From: an uncultured Muribaculaceae bacterium
Lineage (GTDB): Bacteria > Bacteroidota > Bacteroidia > Bacteroidales > Muribaculaceae
Assembly (NCBI GenBank): GCA_947525975.1
Contig: CANNVE010000001.1
Coordinates: 144,549-208,548 of the forward strand
Direction: 5' to 3'
Length of the DNA: 64,000 bases
Part shown: positions 8,762 through 17,865 of the stretch, piece by piece
How the letters are laid out: every line of letters begins with the position of its first letter
Position numbering within the stretch: position 1 is the first letter of the stretch
Position numbers and translations under genes: made by a program
The notes under the pieces: generated by a model
Seen by the model: the letters and a program-made list of their open reading frames with translations, nothing else
Told to the model about the DNA's origin: nothing
Database searches by the model: none

Positions 8762-9427
8762 TTAAATATACAGGGCGGCGACTTCGATGTCGCGCGGGTG
8801 AGTGATCTTGATGTTGAGGGGCGAGCCTTCGACCAGCACGGGCGAGCCGTATCCGGCGGCTTCGTAGACGCTGGCATCGTCGGTGAACGACGGAGAGAAC
8901 GGCCGGCGGTAGGCGGCGAGCAGCTTGCCGGCGCGGAAGGCCTGCGGGGTCTGCACAGCCACCAGCGATGACCGGTCCTCGGCCTCCGACGTGCCGTCGT
9001 CGTTGATGCGCCGCAGCGAATCGGTGACAGGAATGGCCGGAATCACCGCGTCGGCGCCTGTCATGGCCTTGGCGATATTCTTCATCATGGCCGACGGCAG
9101 CACAGGGCGCACGCCGTCATGGACATACACCACGGCGTCATCCTCGGGCTGCAATGCCTCCAAAGCCTTCTTCACCGATTCCCAGCGCGTGGACCCGCCC
9201 TCCACCACCTTGGGCGACACGAATCCATATCGCTCGCACATCTTCTGCCATAGCCCGACATAGTCGGCATTGAGCACGATGGCAAGCCGGGCATGGGGCA
9301 AAGCGCGGCCTATGCGCTTCACCGTGTGCATGAGCACAGGCATATCGCCAAGCATGCAGAATTGCTTCGGGGTGTCGCCTCCGAATCGGCTGCCGCTGCC
9401 GGCTGCCACAATTATAGCGTAGTCCAT
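8762..9427 (-). CDS. ispD: 2-C-methyl-D-erythritol 4-phosphate cytidylyltransferase
   Basis: The N-terminus IIVAAGSGSRFGGDTPKQF is the nucleotide-binding signature of IspD, and VYVHDGVRPV is the second conserved block. The enzyme joins CTP and MEP to give CDP-methylerythritol in the non-mevalonate isoprenoid pathway. The length of 221 residues is standard. It lies between glyA and recG on the same strand. The IspD-type KITHPRDIEVA tail shows the C-terminus is complete. Confidence 0.95.
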   Translation of the reverse strand: MDYAIIVAAGSGSRFGGDTPKQFCMLGDMPVLMHTVKRIGRALPHARLAIVLNADYVGLWQKMCERYGFVSPKVVEGGSTRWESVKKALEALQPEDDAVVYVHDGVRPVLPSAMMKNIAKAMTGADAVIPAIPVTDSLRRINDDGTSEAEDRSSLVAVQTPQAFRAGKLLAAYRRPFSPSFTDDASVYEAAGYGSPVLVEGSPLNIKITHPRDIEVAALYI

Positions 9428-9504
9428 AGATGGGTGGTTGTTTCATAATAGAGGGTGTGCCATTCCCTTCAGGCGGCACACCCTCAAAAATCATTTGTCT
9501 GAAA

Positions 9505-10785
9505 TCAGTAGGCGAACATCGGGTAGTCGCTGATTGTCTCGTTCACCTTCGAGCGCACGGCTTTGATCACAGCCTCGTTTTCGGGGTTGGAGAGCACGGT
9601 GTCGATCATCTCCACGATCTCGCCCATGAGCGGCTCTTTGGCGCCGCGGGTGGTGATGGCGGGAGTGCCAAGGCGTATGCCCGATGTCTGGAACGGGCTG
9701 CGGCTGTCAAAGGGCACCATATTCTTGTTGGCGGTGATGTCAGCCTCCACAAGCACCTTCTCGGCCACCTTGCCGGTGAGATCGGGGAATTTGGTGCGGA
9801 GGTCTACGAGGATGCAGTGGTTGTCGGTGCCACCGGAGATCACCTTGTATCCCTTGTCGATGAGAGCCTGGGCCATCACCTGAGCATTCTTCTTGACCTG
9901 GGTGGCGTATTCCTTCCATGCGGGCTGCAGAGCCTCGCCGAAGGCCACGGCCTTGGCTGCGATCACATGCTCGAGCGGGCCGCCCTGCACGCCCGGGAAC
10001 ACGGCAGAGTCGATGATCTGCGACATCTTCTTCACCACTCCCTTGGGCGTGGTCTTTCCCCACGGATTGTCAAAGTCCTTGCCGAGGAGGATGATGCCGC
10101 CGCGCGGTCCGCGGAGGGTCTTGTGGGTGGTAGATGTGACGATGTGGGCATATTTGAGCGGGTTGTCGAGCAGGCCGGCGGCAATGAGTCCGGCGGGGTG
10201 AGCCATGTCGACCATGAATATCGCTCCGATTTCGTCAGCGATCTTGCGCATGCGTGCATAATCCCACTCGCGGCTGTAGGCGCTGGCGCCGCCGATGATC
10301 AGCTTGGGGCGCTCGCGCAGAGCCACCTCTTCCATCTGGTCATAGTCAACGAGGCCGGTCTCGGCGTTGACGTTGTATTCGAGGGCCTGGAACATGAGGC
10401 CGGAGAAGTTGACGGGGCTTCCGTGCGACAGGTGGCCGCCGTGCGAGAGATTAAGGCCCAGGAATTTGTCGCCGGGCTGCATCGTGGCCATGAATACCGC
10501 CATATTTGCCTGGGCCCCCGAGTGGGGCTGTACATTGGCGTATTCGGCTCCGAAGAGCTGCTTCACACGCTCGATGGCGAGGTTTTCGGCCTGGTCCACC
10601 ACCTGGCAACCGCCATAGTAGCGGTGACCGGGATAGCCTTCAGCGTACTTGTTGGTCAGGCAAGAGCCCATGGCACGCATCACCTCGTCGCTGACAAAGT
10701 TTTCAGATGCGATGAGTTCGATGCCTTTCTTCTGGCGCTGATGCTCGCGCTCGATGATGTCAAAAATTGCGTTGTCGCGTTCCAT
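9505..10785 (-). CDS. glyA: serine hydroxymethyltransferase
   Basis: The 426-residue protein begins [21 protein letters not shown] and contains [12 protein letters not shown], the PLP-lysine block [14 protein letters not shown] and the [14 protein letters not shown] segment, all hallmarks of GlyA. It interconverts serine and glycine with tetrahydrofolate, supplying one-carbon units. The first 21 codons and the upstream region lie in the first unit of a 206-bp tandem duplication (10724-11135), but the gene itself is intact. It is shorter upstream-spaced from the flavin reductase gene than it would otherwise be without the duplication-created extra 206 bases. Confidence 0.96.
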   Translation of the reverse strand: MERDNAIFDIIEREHQRQKKGIELIASENFVSDEVMRAMGSCLTNKYAEGYPGHRYYGGCQVVDQAENLAIERVKQLFGAEYANVQPHSGAQANMAVFMATMQPGDKFLGLNLSHGGHLSHGSPVNFSGLMFQALEYNVNAETGLVDYDQMEEVALRERPKLIIGGASAYSREWDYARMRKIADEIGAIFMVDMAHPAGLIAAGLLDNPLKYAHIVTSTTHKTLRGPRGGIILLGKDFDNPWGKTTPKGVVKKMSQIIDSAVFPGVQGGPLEHVIAAKAVAFGEALQPAWKEYATQVKKNAQVMAQALIDKGYKVISGGTDNHCILVDLRTKFPDLTGKVAEKVLVEADITANKNMVPFDSRSPFQTSGIRLGTPAITTRGAKEPLMGEIVEMIDTVLSNPENEAVIKAVRSKVNETISDYPMFAY

Positions 10786-10836
10786 ATTGTTGTGAATTGT
10801 TGTGATTTTTCTGTGATTGGTCTTATATTCCGGCCA

Positions 10837-10929
10837 TCATTTCTTTTTCTCTACAGAGAAGCCGAATTTGCCGAGTTTCTCCCCGAGCGAATAGTATCCG
10901 CCATGGCAATAGGCCATCAGGCCCGATGA
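10837..10929 (-). pseudogene. detached 3' fragment of the flavin reductase gene
   Basis: This is the first-unit copy of the last 30 codons and stop of the flavin reductase gene (compare 11043-11135). It has lost its upstream part and lies between the truncated and the real glyA starts. Confidence 0.75.
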
Positions 10930-10991
10930 CCTTTCTTCTGGCGCTGATGCTCGCGCTCGATGATGTCAAAAATTGCGTTGTCGCGTTCCAT
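10917..10991 (-). pseudogene. truncated 5' copy of glyA in the duplicated unit
   Basis: The second duplication unit carries an ATG at 10991 with the glyA start and its upstream region. It reads [20 protein letters not shown] then GHRA and a stop at 10917. If its upstream signals work it would be translated as a 24-residue peptide ahead of the real glyA. Confidence 0.75.
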
Positions 10992-11042
10992 ATTGTTGTG
11001 AATTGTTGTGATTTTTCTGTGATTGGTCTTATATTCCGGCCA

Positions 11043-11609
11043 TCATTTCTTTTTCTCTACAGAGAAGCCGAATTTGCCGAGTTTCTCCCCGAGCGAATAG
11101 TATCCGCCATGGCAATAGGCCATCAGGCCCGATGACACCAGGTCGAAATGCCCGGAGACGGGATCGATGTATCGGTCGTCGGCCACTACGTTGAGCACTT
11201 CGGCCACAAACATATCGTGGCTGCCGAGGCTCATGATCGTCTTCACCCGGCATTCGATGCACAGAGGCGACTCTCCCACCATCGGGCATCGCACCGTCTG
11301 GCCGGGCACCTTGGTCAGCCCCGTCTCGCGCCATTTGTCGAAATCTCGTCCCGACTTCACTCCGCACCAGTCCACGGCCTTGGCCATGTCGGCGGTGGTG
11401 AGGCAGAGGGTGAATTCCATGTTGCTCTTGATTATGCCGTAGCTGTGTCTTTCGGGCCGCACGGAGATGTAGAGCATCGCGGGCTGTGTGCATATCGTGC
11501 CTGTCCAGGCCACGGTGATGAGGTTATGCTCTTCGGGCGAAGAGCCGCAGCTCACCAGGGCAGCCGGCAGAGGATACACCATGGTGCCGGGCTTCCAGCT
11601 CACCTTCAT
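11043..11609 (-). CDS. flavin reductase family protein (flavoredoxin-like)
   Basis: The 188-residue protein starts KVSWKPGTMVYPLPAALVSC and has NLITVAWTGTICTQPAMLYISVRP-type FMN-binding strands, typical of the split-barrel flavin reductase/flavoredoxin family that binds FMN and moves electrons or reduces free flavin in the cytoplasm. Its start overlaps the pyrI stop by ATGA, so it is translationally coupled to pyrI. The physiological partner is not known. Its last 31 codons are duplicated in tandem downstream without damaging it. Confidence 0.88.
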   Translation of the reverse strand: MKVSWKPGTMVYPLPAALVSCGSSPEEHNLITVAWTGTICTQPAMLYISVRPERHSYGIIKSNMEFTLCLTTADMAKAVDWCGVKSGRDFDKWRETGLTKVPGQTVRCPMVGESPLCIECRVKTIMSLGSHDMFVAEVLNVVADDRYIDPVSGHFDLVSSGLMAYCHGGYYSLGEKLGKFGFSVEKKK

Positions 11610-12064
11610 TGCAGCTGCGCGTCGTCGCCTTTGACGGCGTGGTTGCAGTAATGGCAGCGTATCACCACAGGGTTGTTGCCCACCACGTGGAATACGGTGC
11701 GCATCGGCTCATTGTTGGTGATGCACTTCGGATTGGCGCACTTCACGATGCCCACCACCGTGTCGGGCAGGCGCACGGGGCGCTTCTCCACCACGCTGTA
11801 TTCGCGGATCACGTTGACCACAGCTGTGGGGGCGATGATGGCGATGCGGTTGAGGGTTGCCTCGTCAAACTCCACGTCGGCCACCTTGATGATGCCTTTC
11901 TTTCCGAGTTTTCCGCTCGCGAGATTGTTGCCGATGGTGACGGCCTTGTCGAGATGCTCAATGCCGAGTATGCGCACAGCCTTGAAAAGGGCCGATGATG
12001 GTATGTGGTCAATCACGGTGCCGTTGCGCAGGGCGGCCACCGCGAGTTCCTTTTTTTCAGTCAT
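11606..12064 (-). CDS. pyrI: aspartate carbamoyltransferase regulatory chain
   Basis: ATG 12064 gives a 152-residue protein of standard length (MTEKKELAVAALRNGTVIDH); the longer frame runs back into pyrB. The C-terminal half carries four cysteines as CANPKC and CHYC, the zinc site that holds the catalytic-regulatory contact. PyrI binds ATP or CTP and gives allosteric control to the PyrB trimers in the first committed step of pyrimidine synthesis. It starts 4 bases after pyrB ends. Confidence 0.96.
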   Translation of the reverse strand: MTEKKELAVAALRNGTVIDHIPSSALFKAVRILGIEHLDKAVTIGNNLASGKLGKKGIIKVADVEFDEATLNRIAIIAPTAVVNVIREYSVVEKRPVRLPDTVVGIVKCANPKCITNNEPMRTVFHVVGNNPVVIRCHYCNHAVKGDDAQLQ

Positions 12065-12068
12065 GTCG

Positions 12069-13001
12069 TTAGGCTTTTTTGCATTCGTCGGGAGTGAGAC
12101 CAAGCGCCCGGCATATGATTGCCTGGCGGGCATAGAGTCCGTTGCGGGCCTGATCGAAATAATATGCCTTGGGATTGGCATCTACGTCGTAGGCTATTTC
12201 GTTGACGCGCGGCAGCGGATGCAGTATGCGCAGGTTGGGCTTGGAGTCGGCCAGCATGGCATTGTGCAGGGTGTAGAGATTCTTCACACGCTCATACTCC
12301 ATTATGTCGGTGAATCGCTCCCTCTGCACTCGTGTCATGTAGATAATGTCTGACTCGTTGATTATTTCGGGCGAGAAATCTGTGGTGCATTCATATTTAA
12401 TGCCGTTCTCGTCGCAGAATTTCAGATATTCCTCAGGCATCTGCAGCTCTTTGCAGGCCACGAAGCGGAAGGTAGGATTGAAATAGCTCATGGCCTGCAG
12501 CAGCGAATGCACTGTGCGGCCATATTTCAAGTCGCCCACCATGGTGATGGTGAGGTTGTTGAGGTCGCCCTGCGTCTTGTAGATCGAATACAGGTCGAGC
12601 ATAGTCTGTGATGGATGCTGGTTGGCTCCGTCTCCGGCATTGACCACGGGCACGTCAGTCACCTCCGAGGCGTATCGGGCCGCCCCTTCGAGGTAGTGTC
12701 GCATAACGATGAGGTCGACGTAGTTAGACACCATCTTGATGGTGTCATGCAGGGTCTCGCCTTTTGAAGAGCTGGTGGTCGATGCGTCGGAAAATCCGAT
12801 GACGCGGCCTCCAAGACGATTCACGGCTGTCTCGAAGCTCAGGCGCGTGCGCGTCGACGGCTCGAAAAACAGGGTGGCGACTACCTTTCCGTCTAAGATC
12901 TTTGAGTTTGGATGCTTTTCAAAGTAGCTTGCTTGCTCAAGAAGCGCGAGCAGCTCTTCTTTGTTCAGGTCCGCAATCGAAACAAGGCTATTTTTGTTCA
13001 T
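12069..13001 (-). CDS. pyrB: aspartate carbamoyltransferase catalytic chain
   Basis: The 310-residue protein contains the carbamoyl-phosphate motif [13 protein letters not shown], the [12 protein letters not shown] block and the C-terminal HPLPRVNEI segment. It condenses carbamoyl phosphate and aspartate to carbamoyl-aspartate. It is first in the pyrB-pyrI-flavin reductase unit. A -7 box TAATTTTG lies at 13031-13024, about 15-20 bases before the ATG. Confidence 0.97.
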   Translation of the reverse strand: MNKNSLVSIADLNKEELLALLEQASYFEKHPNSKILDGKVVATLFFEPSTRTRLSFETAVNRLGGRVIGFSDASTTSSSKGETLHDTIKMVSNYVDLIVMRHYLEGAARYASEVTDVPVVNAGDGANQHPSQTMLDLYSIYKTQGDLNNLTITMVGDLKYGRTVHSLLQAMSYFNPTFRFVACKELQMPEEYLKFCDENGIKYECTTDFSPEIINESDIIYMTRVQRERFTDIMEYERVKNLYTLHNAMLADSKPNLRILHPLPRVNEIAYDVDANPKAYYFDQARNGLYARQAIICRALGLTPDECKKA

Positions 13002-13023
13002 GAACTGATGATTTATTCAGACA

Positions 13024-13031
13024 CAAAATTA
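13024..13031 (-). promoter_or_regulatory. -7 box TAATTTTG for pyrB
   Basis: The minus-strand TAATTTTG sits 23 bases upstream of the pyrB ATG. The TTG further upstream is closer than the usual 19-21 bases, so only the -7 element is well supported. Confidence 0.5.
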
Positions 13032-13094
13032 CTCACAATTTCCCTCACAAAACCTTAATAAACGCTAAATCGCACCGCATCCCCGCACATTTCT

Positions 13095-13709
13095 TCAGAA
13101 ATGGCACGTGATGGAGGCGAATCCGGAGTGGGTGTAGCGGTTGGGAAATAGGTCGCGGTCCGGCTCATATTCGGTCCAGCTGTAGGGATTGCCAGAATAG
13201 AGGTAGAAGTTGGTGCAGCGATAGCCCAGCTGCAGCGATACGATGCTGAAATTAAACTCGATGCCGCCGCGCACCTGCCACGTGAACCATTTGGCTCCCC
13301 TGCTGCCCGGCGCACCGGGCGAAAGCGTCACGCCGGGGTTGGCGAAAAGACGCAGATTGGCGTCGCTGTTGAATTTTATGATCGCCGGCGACCTGAGTTC
13401 AATCGACGGCGAGAATTTGAATCGCCATGTATAGTCGCGGCCATAGTCATAATAATAGTAATCGTCGTCATCGTGCCAGCGGTCCACGATCTTATCGAGC
13501 AAGTCGCTGTATTCGCCGGCAAACGCTATCGATGCTCTCAGACCGAATGTCTCCACAGGATACCATGCGAAATGCAAGTCAAACTCGTATGCGTCCTCGC
13601 TGAAGTCAAAGCCGGCGCCGACGCCGAAATGGGTGTTTTCCTGCCCTTCGGTCGCCTTGGCGGTCCATGGCATCAGCGCGAGCATCACGATCAAAAGCAG
13701 TTTTTTCAT
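13095..13709 (-). CDS. small outer-membrane beta-barrel protein, unknown role
   Basis: A signal peptide (MKKLLLIVMLALMPWTAKA) precedes about 185 residues with repeating aromatic, alternating strands (FGVGAGFDFSEDAYEFDLHFAW near the start) and the final strand GFASITCHF, typical of an 8-stranded outer-membrane barrel. An acidic and tyrosine-rich loop (RWHDDDDYYYYDYGRDY) is notable and could bind cations. No function can be assigned. It is transcribed away from the DUF3943 gene at 13872. Confidence 0.65.
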   Translation of the reverse strand: MKKLLLIVMLALMPWTAKATEGQENTHFGVGAGFDFSEDAYEFDLHFAWYPVETFGLRASIAFAGEYSDLLDKIVDRWHDDDDYYYYDYGRDYTWRFKFSPSIELRSPAIIKFNSDANLRLFANPGVTLSPGAPGSRGAKWFTWQVRGGIEFNFSIVSLQLGYRCTNFYLYSGNPYSWTEYEPDRDLFPNRYTHSGFASITCHF

Positions 13710-13871
13710 AATGTAGGTGTATTTTTAAGTTAATCATGCGTTTGGATGCAAATGTAAGAATATTTTACAACATTCAGCTTCATTTTCGCGGTTTTTGTTT
13801 GTTATATTAGGAAAAGCACACGAGCGTTTCAGCTTATTTGACAAACACACACATCCCTCACCTCCCGGCAA

Positions 13872-15353
13872 ATGTCAGCGATAAGAAAAGGCATACTATG
13901 CATCATGCTCCTTGCATGCGCCATCTGCATGAAAGCGCAGATGCCCATCAGGATCTACGCCAATAAGGCCGTAGAGCCAGACTCTGCCGATGTGGCCTAT
14001 CATTCGCGCAAGCATTTCTGGAGGGCAAGCGCCGAAGTGGTCGGATTCAACACGGGCCTCTGGGCATTTGACCGCTATGTGCAGAAAGGCGATTTCGCCT
14101 ACATCAGCTGGAACTCGATAAAGGAGAATTTCAAGCACGGATTTATCTGGGACAACGACAACCTCGGCACCAATATGTTTCTGCATCCATACAACGGCAA
14201 CCTATTCTACAACGCGGCCCGCTCAAACGGCTTCAACTACTGGCAGTCGGGCATGTTCGCCGTGGCCGGGAGCGCCATGTGGGAGATGTTCATGGAATGC
14301 GAATACCCGTCGACCAACGACATCATCTCCACCCCCGTGGGCGGCATGTGCATAGGCGAAGTCTGCTACCGTGTCTCAGATGCCCTCACCGACGACAGGG
14401 CCACAGGCTTCAGCCGGGCAGGGCGCGAGATAGCGGCATTCATCGTTTCGCCCATGCGCGGAATCACACGCCTTGTCACAGGCGATGCCTGGCGCCACAG
14501 GCTCACATCGGGCCGGCAATTCGGCCAGCCCAACATAGCCTTGGAGCTTTCGGTGGGCGCAAACGTGCTCGATTTCCACCACGACGACGCAAGCACTAAA
14601 TTCGGGGGCGTCGTAAACATAAACATCGAATACGGCGACCGATTTGAGGTGCAGAGCAAAAAGCCCTACGACTACTTCACAGTGTCGGCCTCGCTCAACC
14701 TTATGAGCCGGCAGCCACTGCTGCGCCACTTCGAAATACGCGGCCGGCTGCTCGCCCGCGAATTTCTCGAAGAAAAGGATCAGCACCTGAGCGTAGGTCT
14801 ATTCCAGCATTTCGACTTTTTCGATTCTGACAGCATCAGAGGTGGCGCTGTGCCCTACAAACTCGGCGTGCCGGCATCGTTTGGGGCAGGCGTATACTTC
14901 CGCGACATCGAAAGGCACAAACTCGTGCTCGACGCATACGCCCACGTCAACGCGGTGCTGCTCGGAGGCATCGTCTCTGACCATTACCGCCTCGATCAGC
15001 GCAACTACAATCTTGCCTCAGGATTCTCTATCAAAGCCGGCGCGAACCTGGTCTTCGACCGCAACAAGTGGGCCATCTCGGCCAAGCACGAATATTACAG
15101 GCTCTTTACATGGAAAGGATATGCCCCGGACGTAAGCCTCGAGAGCACTGACTACCGCACCCTAAACGCCATGGGCGACGACTCGGCCGCGTCATTCGGC
15201 GTGACCACTCTCCGCGGCGATTTCCGCATTGCCCACAACACATACATCACCCTCAACCTCGAGCACTACTTCCGCTCCACCCACTATAAATACTTCCCAC
15301 ACGTGCGCTCAACATCGCTCGGAGCGCAGCTGATGCTGACCCTGAAGCTGTAG
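13872..15353 (+). CDS. DUF3943-type membrane protein
   Basis: The 493-residue protein has a signal peptide ending in MKAQ. Its middle part, with GFNTGLWAFDRY, the NGNLFYNAARSNGFNYWQS segment and EMFMECEYPSTNDI, is what I recognise as the DUF3943 family of Bacteroidetes envelope proteins. The rest is strand-rich and ends LGAQLMLTLKL, like an outer-membrane barrel. Function is unknown. It stands alone, followed by the palindromic elements at 15363-15493. Confidence 0.75.
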   Translation: MSAIRKGILCIMLLACAICMKAQMPIRIYANKAVEPDSADVAYHSRKHFWRASAEVVGFNTGLWAFDRYVQKGDFAYISWNSIKENFKHGFIWDNDNLGTNMFLHPYNGNLFYNAARSNGFNYWQSGMFAVAGSAMWEMFMECEYPSTNDIISTPVGGMCIGEVCYRVSDALTDDRATGFSRAGREIAAFIVSPMRGITRLVTGDAWRHRLTSGRQFGQPNIALELSVGANVLDFHHDDASTKFGGVVNINIEYGDRFEVQSKKPYDYFTVSASLNLMSRQPLLRHFEIRGRLLAREFLEEKDQHLSVGLFQHFDFFDSDSIRGGAVPYKLGVPASFGAGVYFRDIERHKLVLDAYAHVNAVLLGGIVSDHYRLDQRNYNLASGFSIKAGANLVFDRNKWAISAKHEYYRLFTWKGYAPDVSLESTDYRTLNAMGDDSAASFGVTTLRGDFRIAHNTYITLNLEHYFRSTHYKYFPHVRSTSLGAQLMLTLKL

Positions 15354-15362
15354 CAAATTTTA

Positions 15363-15393
15363 GTGGAGGTGCGTTTCTCCGAAACGCACGGGC
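15363..15393 (+). repeat. palindromic element GTGGAGG-stem-GGGC
   Basis: GTGGAGG is followed by a perfect stem GTGCGTTTC-tcc-GAAACGCAC overlapping the head, then GGGC. It begins 10 bases after the DUF3943 stop and is in opposite orientation to the element at 15463-15493. Confidence 0.7.
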
Positions 15394-15462
15394 TAACCTC
15401 AATCAACATTGATTGACAGTCATTTGATCATCAAATTGCATTAGAGTTCCTATCGCCTGTCA

Positions 15463-15493
15463 GCCCGTTCGCCTCTGAGAGGCGAACCTCCAC
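15463..15493 (-). repeat. inverted copy of the palindromic element
   Basis: Read on the minus strand this is GTGGAGG-TTCGCCTCT-cag-AGGCGAA-CGGGC. The stem sequence differs from the copy at 15363 although the head and tail are the same, so the stem arms have co-varied. The two elements flank 69 bases head to head. Confidence 0.7.
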
Positions 15494-15529
15494 ATTGTCG
15501 GTGGGGCTTCGCTATTGCGATACGGGCAT

Positions 15530-15561
15530 AAAAAAAATTATTCGTCATCTCGACGAATAAT
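15530..15561 (-). terminator. terminator for the SGNH-esterase gene
   Basis: On the minus strand ATTATTCGTC-gagat-GACGAATAAT is a perfect 10-bp stem followed by eight T residues. It lies about 165 bases beyond the stop of the gene ending at 15729. Between the two I see only AT-rich DNA with no gene. Confidence 0.75.
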
Positions 15562-15728
15562 CTTCTTACCTTAAATCTAATACCATGAAAAACTGATGCA
15601 AAGTTATACTTTTTATGTTATACAACATAATTTTCCAACAAGAAAATGCATTTTATTTGCTTATTTTAACACATACTCCTTGTCGGAACAGTTGATTTCA
15701 CATACGTTAACACCCTGGTGAATCACTC

Positions 15729-17234
15729 CTATTTCCCGCCCACGACAACCTTTTTGCCATTGACTATATATATGCCGCGCGGCAGGGCATCAATGCCCGA
15801 CGCCTCCACATCTACAGGCATACCCTGAAGATTGTATACGCGCATCGGGGCATCTGAATCTATGACCACATCTCCTACACCGCCATAAGGGTCTTTATTT
15901 GTGGCGTAGACCCGTTTTATCCTGATTGGCGTGCCACCCCAGTTGGTGAATCCTACCCTGTATATGCGCGACACATCCAACGGCTCTGTGCCCTTGGAGG
16001 GGTCGGACTCATCCACAGGCTTGGTGAGCGCGTCAAGGCGCTCCACTACCACCGTATTGTCCCTGCCGAAAGCTCGACGGAACGATGGCGACCAATAATT
16101 TTTGGTGTCCTGGACGTGAAATCCGGTATCTACGGCTTGCGGCTCGGCGAGCTCGGCCACAATATATTTGAATCCGGAAAGATCGAATGGCGGACCGTAT
16201 TCCCAGCCACCGAATCCATAATATGCACCTACCAGAAACGATCCGATCTCCTCATCCCATGTGCTCCGGCCATATATCGACGGATTGAACTGAGACAGCG
16301 GGAACTCAAAGTCGCCCTCTGCCGGATCGATCACCGGCGCCTCAGGCTCATCGGCCGAGAAAGCCACCACAGGATTCTCTATCCCCATGATTCCGAGCAT
16401 AGTCTCTGCATATCGACATCCGAGCACCCGATAAGAGGCCGATGTGAAATGCAGCTTATCGCCCATGTGGCGCAATCCGGAGGCATGGACTATATGAGAC
16501 GTAGGCACCATCTCATGCAAAACAGATATCAAACCATTGAGAACACCATACACACCTCCATCAGGCGTTGTGACAGTCTCTCCTACAAGCAATGGCACAT
16601 CCTCTGCCTGAAGATTCAAATCAGAAAGCAAATCATAGTAAATCTTGCTGACTTTGCTTGGCCATAGCGTATCTCTATAACTTGCTTCACCATGCTGGAC
16701 GATTATGCCTTTGATTGATCCATCGGCCTGCGCCAATTTCGCACATTGAACGAGTCTGCTGTAGGGGTGATTATCGTATGAAGCCACTATCTCACGCAGC
16801 CAATCCGGCTTATCTGAAAGCGAGGTTGCGTCAAATGCCTTATCAAAGCATTCTATCTTTCCTCCTCCTATCCCAACACAGATCACACCTACACTAACAT
16901 CCTCCGGCAGATTGGCAACCATAGTGCGCCCGAACCAGTCAACTACCGACAGACGAGTTTCTTGTCGCACCAATGGAGGTTCGGCCACGTACCATTTGTT
17001 CTTTTCGCGAAATGGAGTATCGAATCTCGTAACCGCCATCATGCGAAAACGCTCAGGCACATCAGCCAAATCAATAGGCTCTATATCATCACCTCCTTCC
17101 AAATTTGACTGACCAATGCAAAGATAGATCTGATTTGGAGCCTTTGTCTCGGAAGCCTTGATGCCGCAAACGCAAGCCAAAGCGAGGCTGATTGCGGCAA
17201 TCATTCTTCTCACACCGAAAACGAGGTTTTTCAT
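15729..17234 (-). CDS. sialate O-acetylesterase-type (SASA) secreted esterase
   Basis: ATG 17234 gives a signal peptide (MKNLVFGVRRMIAAISLALA). The protein then shows IYLCIGQSNLEGG, whose GQSN holds the nucleophilic serine of the SASA/carbohydrate-esterase-6 fold, IIVQHGEAS in place of the usual QGE block, and HMGDKLHFTSASYR with the Asp-His pair. These enzymes remove acetyl groups from sugars. The last 50 residues (VYNLQGMPVDV... LPRGIYIVNGKKVVV) resemble a type IX secretion sorting tail. It stands alone with its own promoter and terminator, not in an obvious polysaccharide locus. Confidence 0.78.
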   Translation of the reverse strand: MKNLVFGVRRMIAAISLALACVCGIKASETKAPNQIYLCIGQSNLEGGDDIEPIDLADVPERFRMMAVTRFDTPFREKNKWYVAEPPLVRQETRLSVVDWFGRTMVANLPEDVSVGVICVGIGGGKIECFDKAFDATSLSDKPDWLREIVASYDNHPYSRLVQCAKLAQADGSIKGIIVQHGEASYRDTLWPSKVSKIYYDLLSDLNLQAEDVPLLVGETVTTPDGGVYGVLNGLISVLHEMVPTSHIVHASGLRHMGDKLHFTSASYRVLGCRYAETMLGIMGIENPVVAFSADEPEAPVIDPAEGDFEFPLSQFNPSIYGRSTWDEEIGSFLVGAYYGFGGWEYGPPFDLSGFKYIVAELAEPQAVDTGFHVQDTKNYWSPSFRRAFGRDNTVVVERLDALTKPVDESDPSKGTEPLDVSRIYRVGFTNWGGTPIRIKRVYATNKDPYGGVGDVVIDSDAPMRVYNLQGMPVDVEASGIDALPRGIYIVNGKKVVVGGK

Positions 17235-17266
17235 TTTTGCTTTTCCTTTGATATTGTTATTCTTCA

Positions 17267-17297
17267 CAAAATTACGAAAAAAAGAGGATATGCACAA
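17267..17297 (-). promoter_or_regulatory. promoter TTG-N20-TAATTTTG
   Basis: On the minus strand TTG at 17297-17295 and TAATTTTG at 17274-17267 are exactly 20 bases apart, 33 bases before the esterase ATG. Confidence 0.7.
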
Positions 17298-17365
17298 GTC
17301 TATGCCCGGGGGCTGAACATTTGCTTGACACGGCGTGTTTCATAGTTGAATAAATTATTTTGATT

Positions 17366-17857
17366 ATGAAGAATATTGGTATTTTCTATGGTTCGACAAC
17401 CGGATATACGGCCGATGTGGCCAACCGCATCGCCAAGGCGCTTGGCGTGGAGATGAAAGATGTGCATGACGTGGCCAACACCGAGCCGTCGAAACTCGGC
17501 GACTATGACATCATACTCCTCGGCAGCAGCACCTGGGGCAACGGAGACATGCAGGAGAATTGGGAAGACTTCATCCAAGGCGCGCAGTCGATGTACCTCA
17601 AAGGCAAGAAAATCGCCGTTTTCGGTTGCGGAGACGAGAATATGACCGACACTTTCTGCAACGCCGTGGGCGAAATATACCGCCGCATGCAGGGCACGGA
17701 GGCCACGTTCATCGCTCCATTCAACACCGACGGATACGATTTCAGCGCCTCCGAAGCGATCGTCGACGGGAAGTGCGTGGGCCTTGTACTTGACGAGGTG
17801 AACCATGCCGACCTCTCCGACGCACGCATAGCCGAGTGGGTGAAAGAGATAAAGTGA
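17366..17857 (+). CDS. fldA: flavodoxin
   Basis: The ATG at 17366 starts MKNIGIFYGSTTGYTADVA, the FMN phosphate-binding loop of long-chain flavodoxins, followed by LGSSTWGNGDMQ and VFGCGDENM. The length of 163 residues fits. Flavodoxin carries electrons at low potential in the cytoplasm and can replace ferredoxin when iron is short, possibly serving the 2-oxoacid oxidoreductase or other partners. Its stop is 8 bases from the stop of the convergent kinase gene. Confidence 0.95.
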   Translation: MKNIGIFYGSTTGYTADVANRIAKALGVEMKDVHDVANTEPSKLGDYDIILLGSSTWGNGDMQENWEDFIQGAQSMYLKGKKIAVFGCGDENMTDTFCNAVGEIYRRMQGTEATFIAPFNTDGYDFSASEAIVDGKCVGLVLDEVNHADLSDARIAEWVKEIK

Positions 17858-17865
17858 CCACCGTC

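Larger units (their letters stand above)
10724..11135. repeat. 206-bp perfect tandem duplication
   Basis: Bases 10724-10929 and 10930-11135 are identical as far as I can read. Each unit holds the 5' end of glyA, the glyA upstream region and the last 31 codons of the flavin reductase gene. Both genes remain complete because each uses one outer copy, so the extra material is a truncated glyA start and a detached reductase end in the middle. The junction shares only one base (C) with the far end. This is either a very recent duplication or an assembly artefact. Confidence 0.9.

Noticed and set aside
9430..10929. Long open frame opposite ispD/glyA, and a copy of its end at 10926-11135
   Set aside because: Shadow of glyA; the repeated end comes only from the 206-bp duplication.
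17300..17806. 168-codon minus-strand frame over the flavodoxin gene
   Set aside because: Shadow of the plus-strand flavodoxin, whose motifs are clear.
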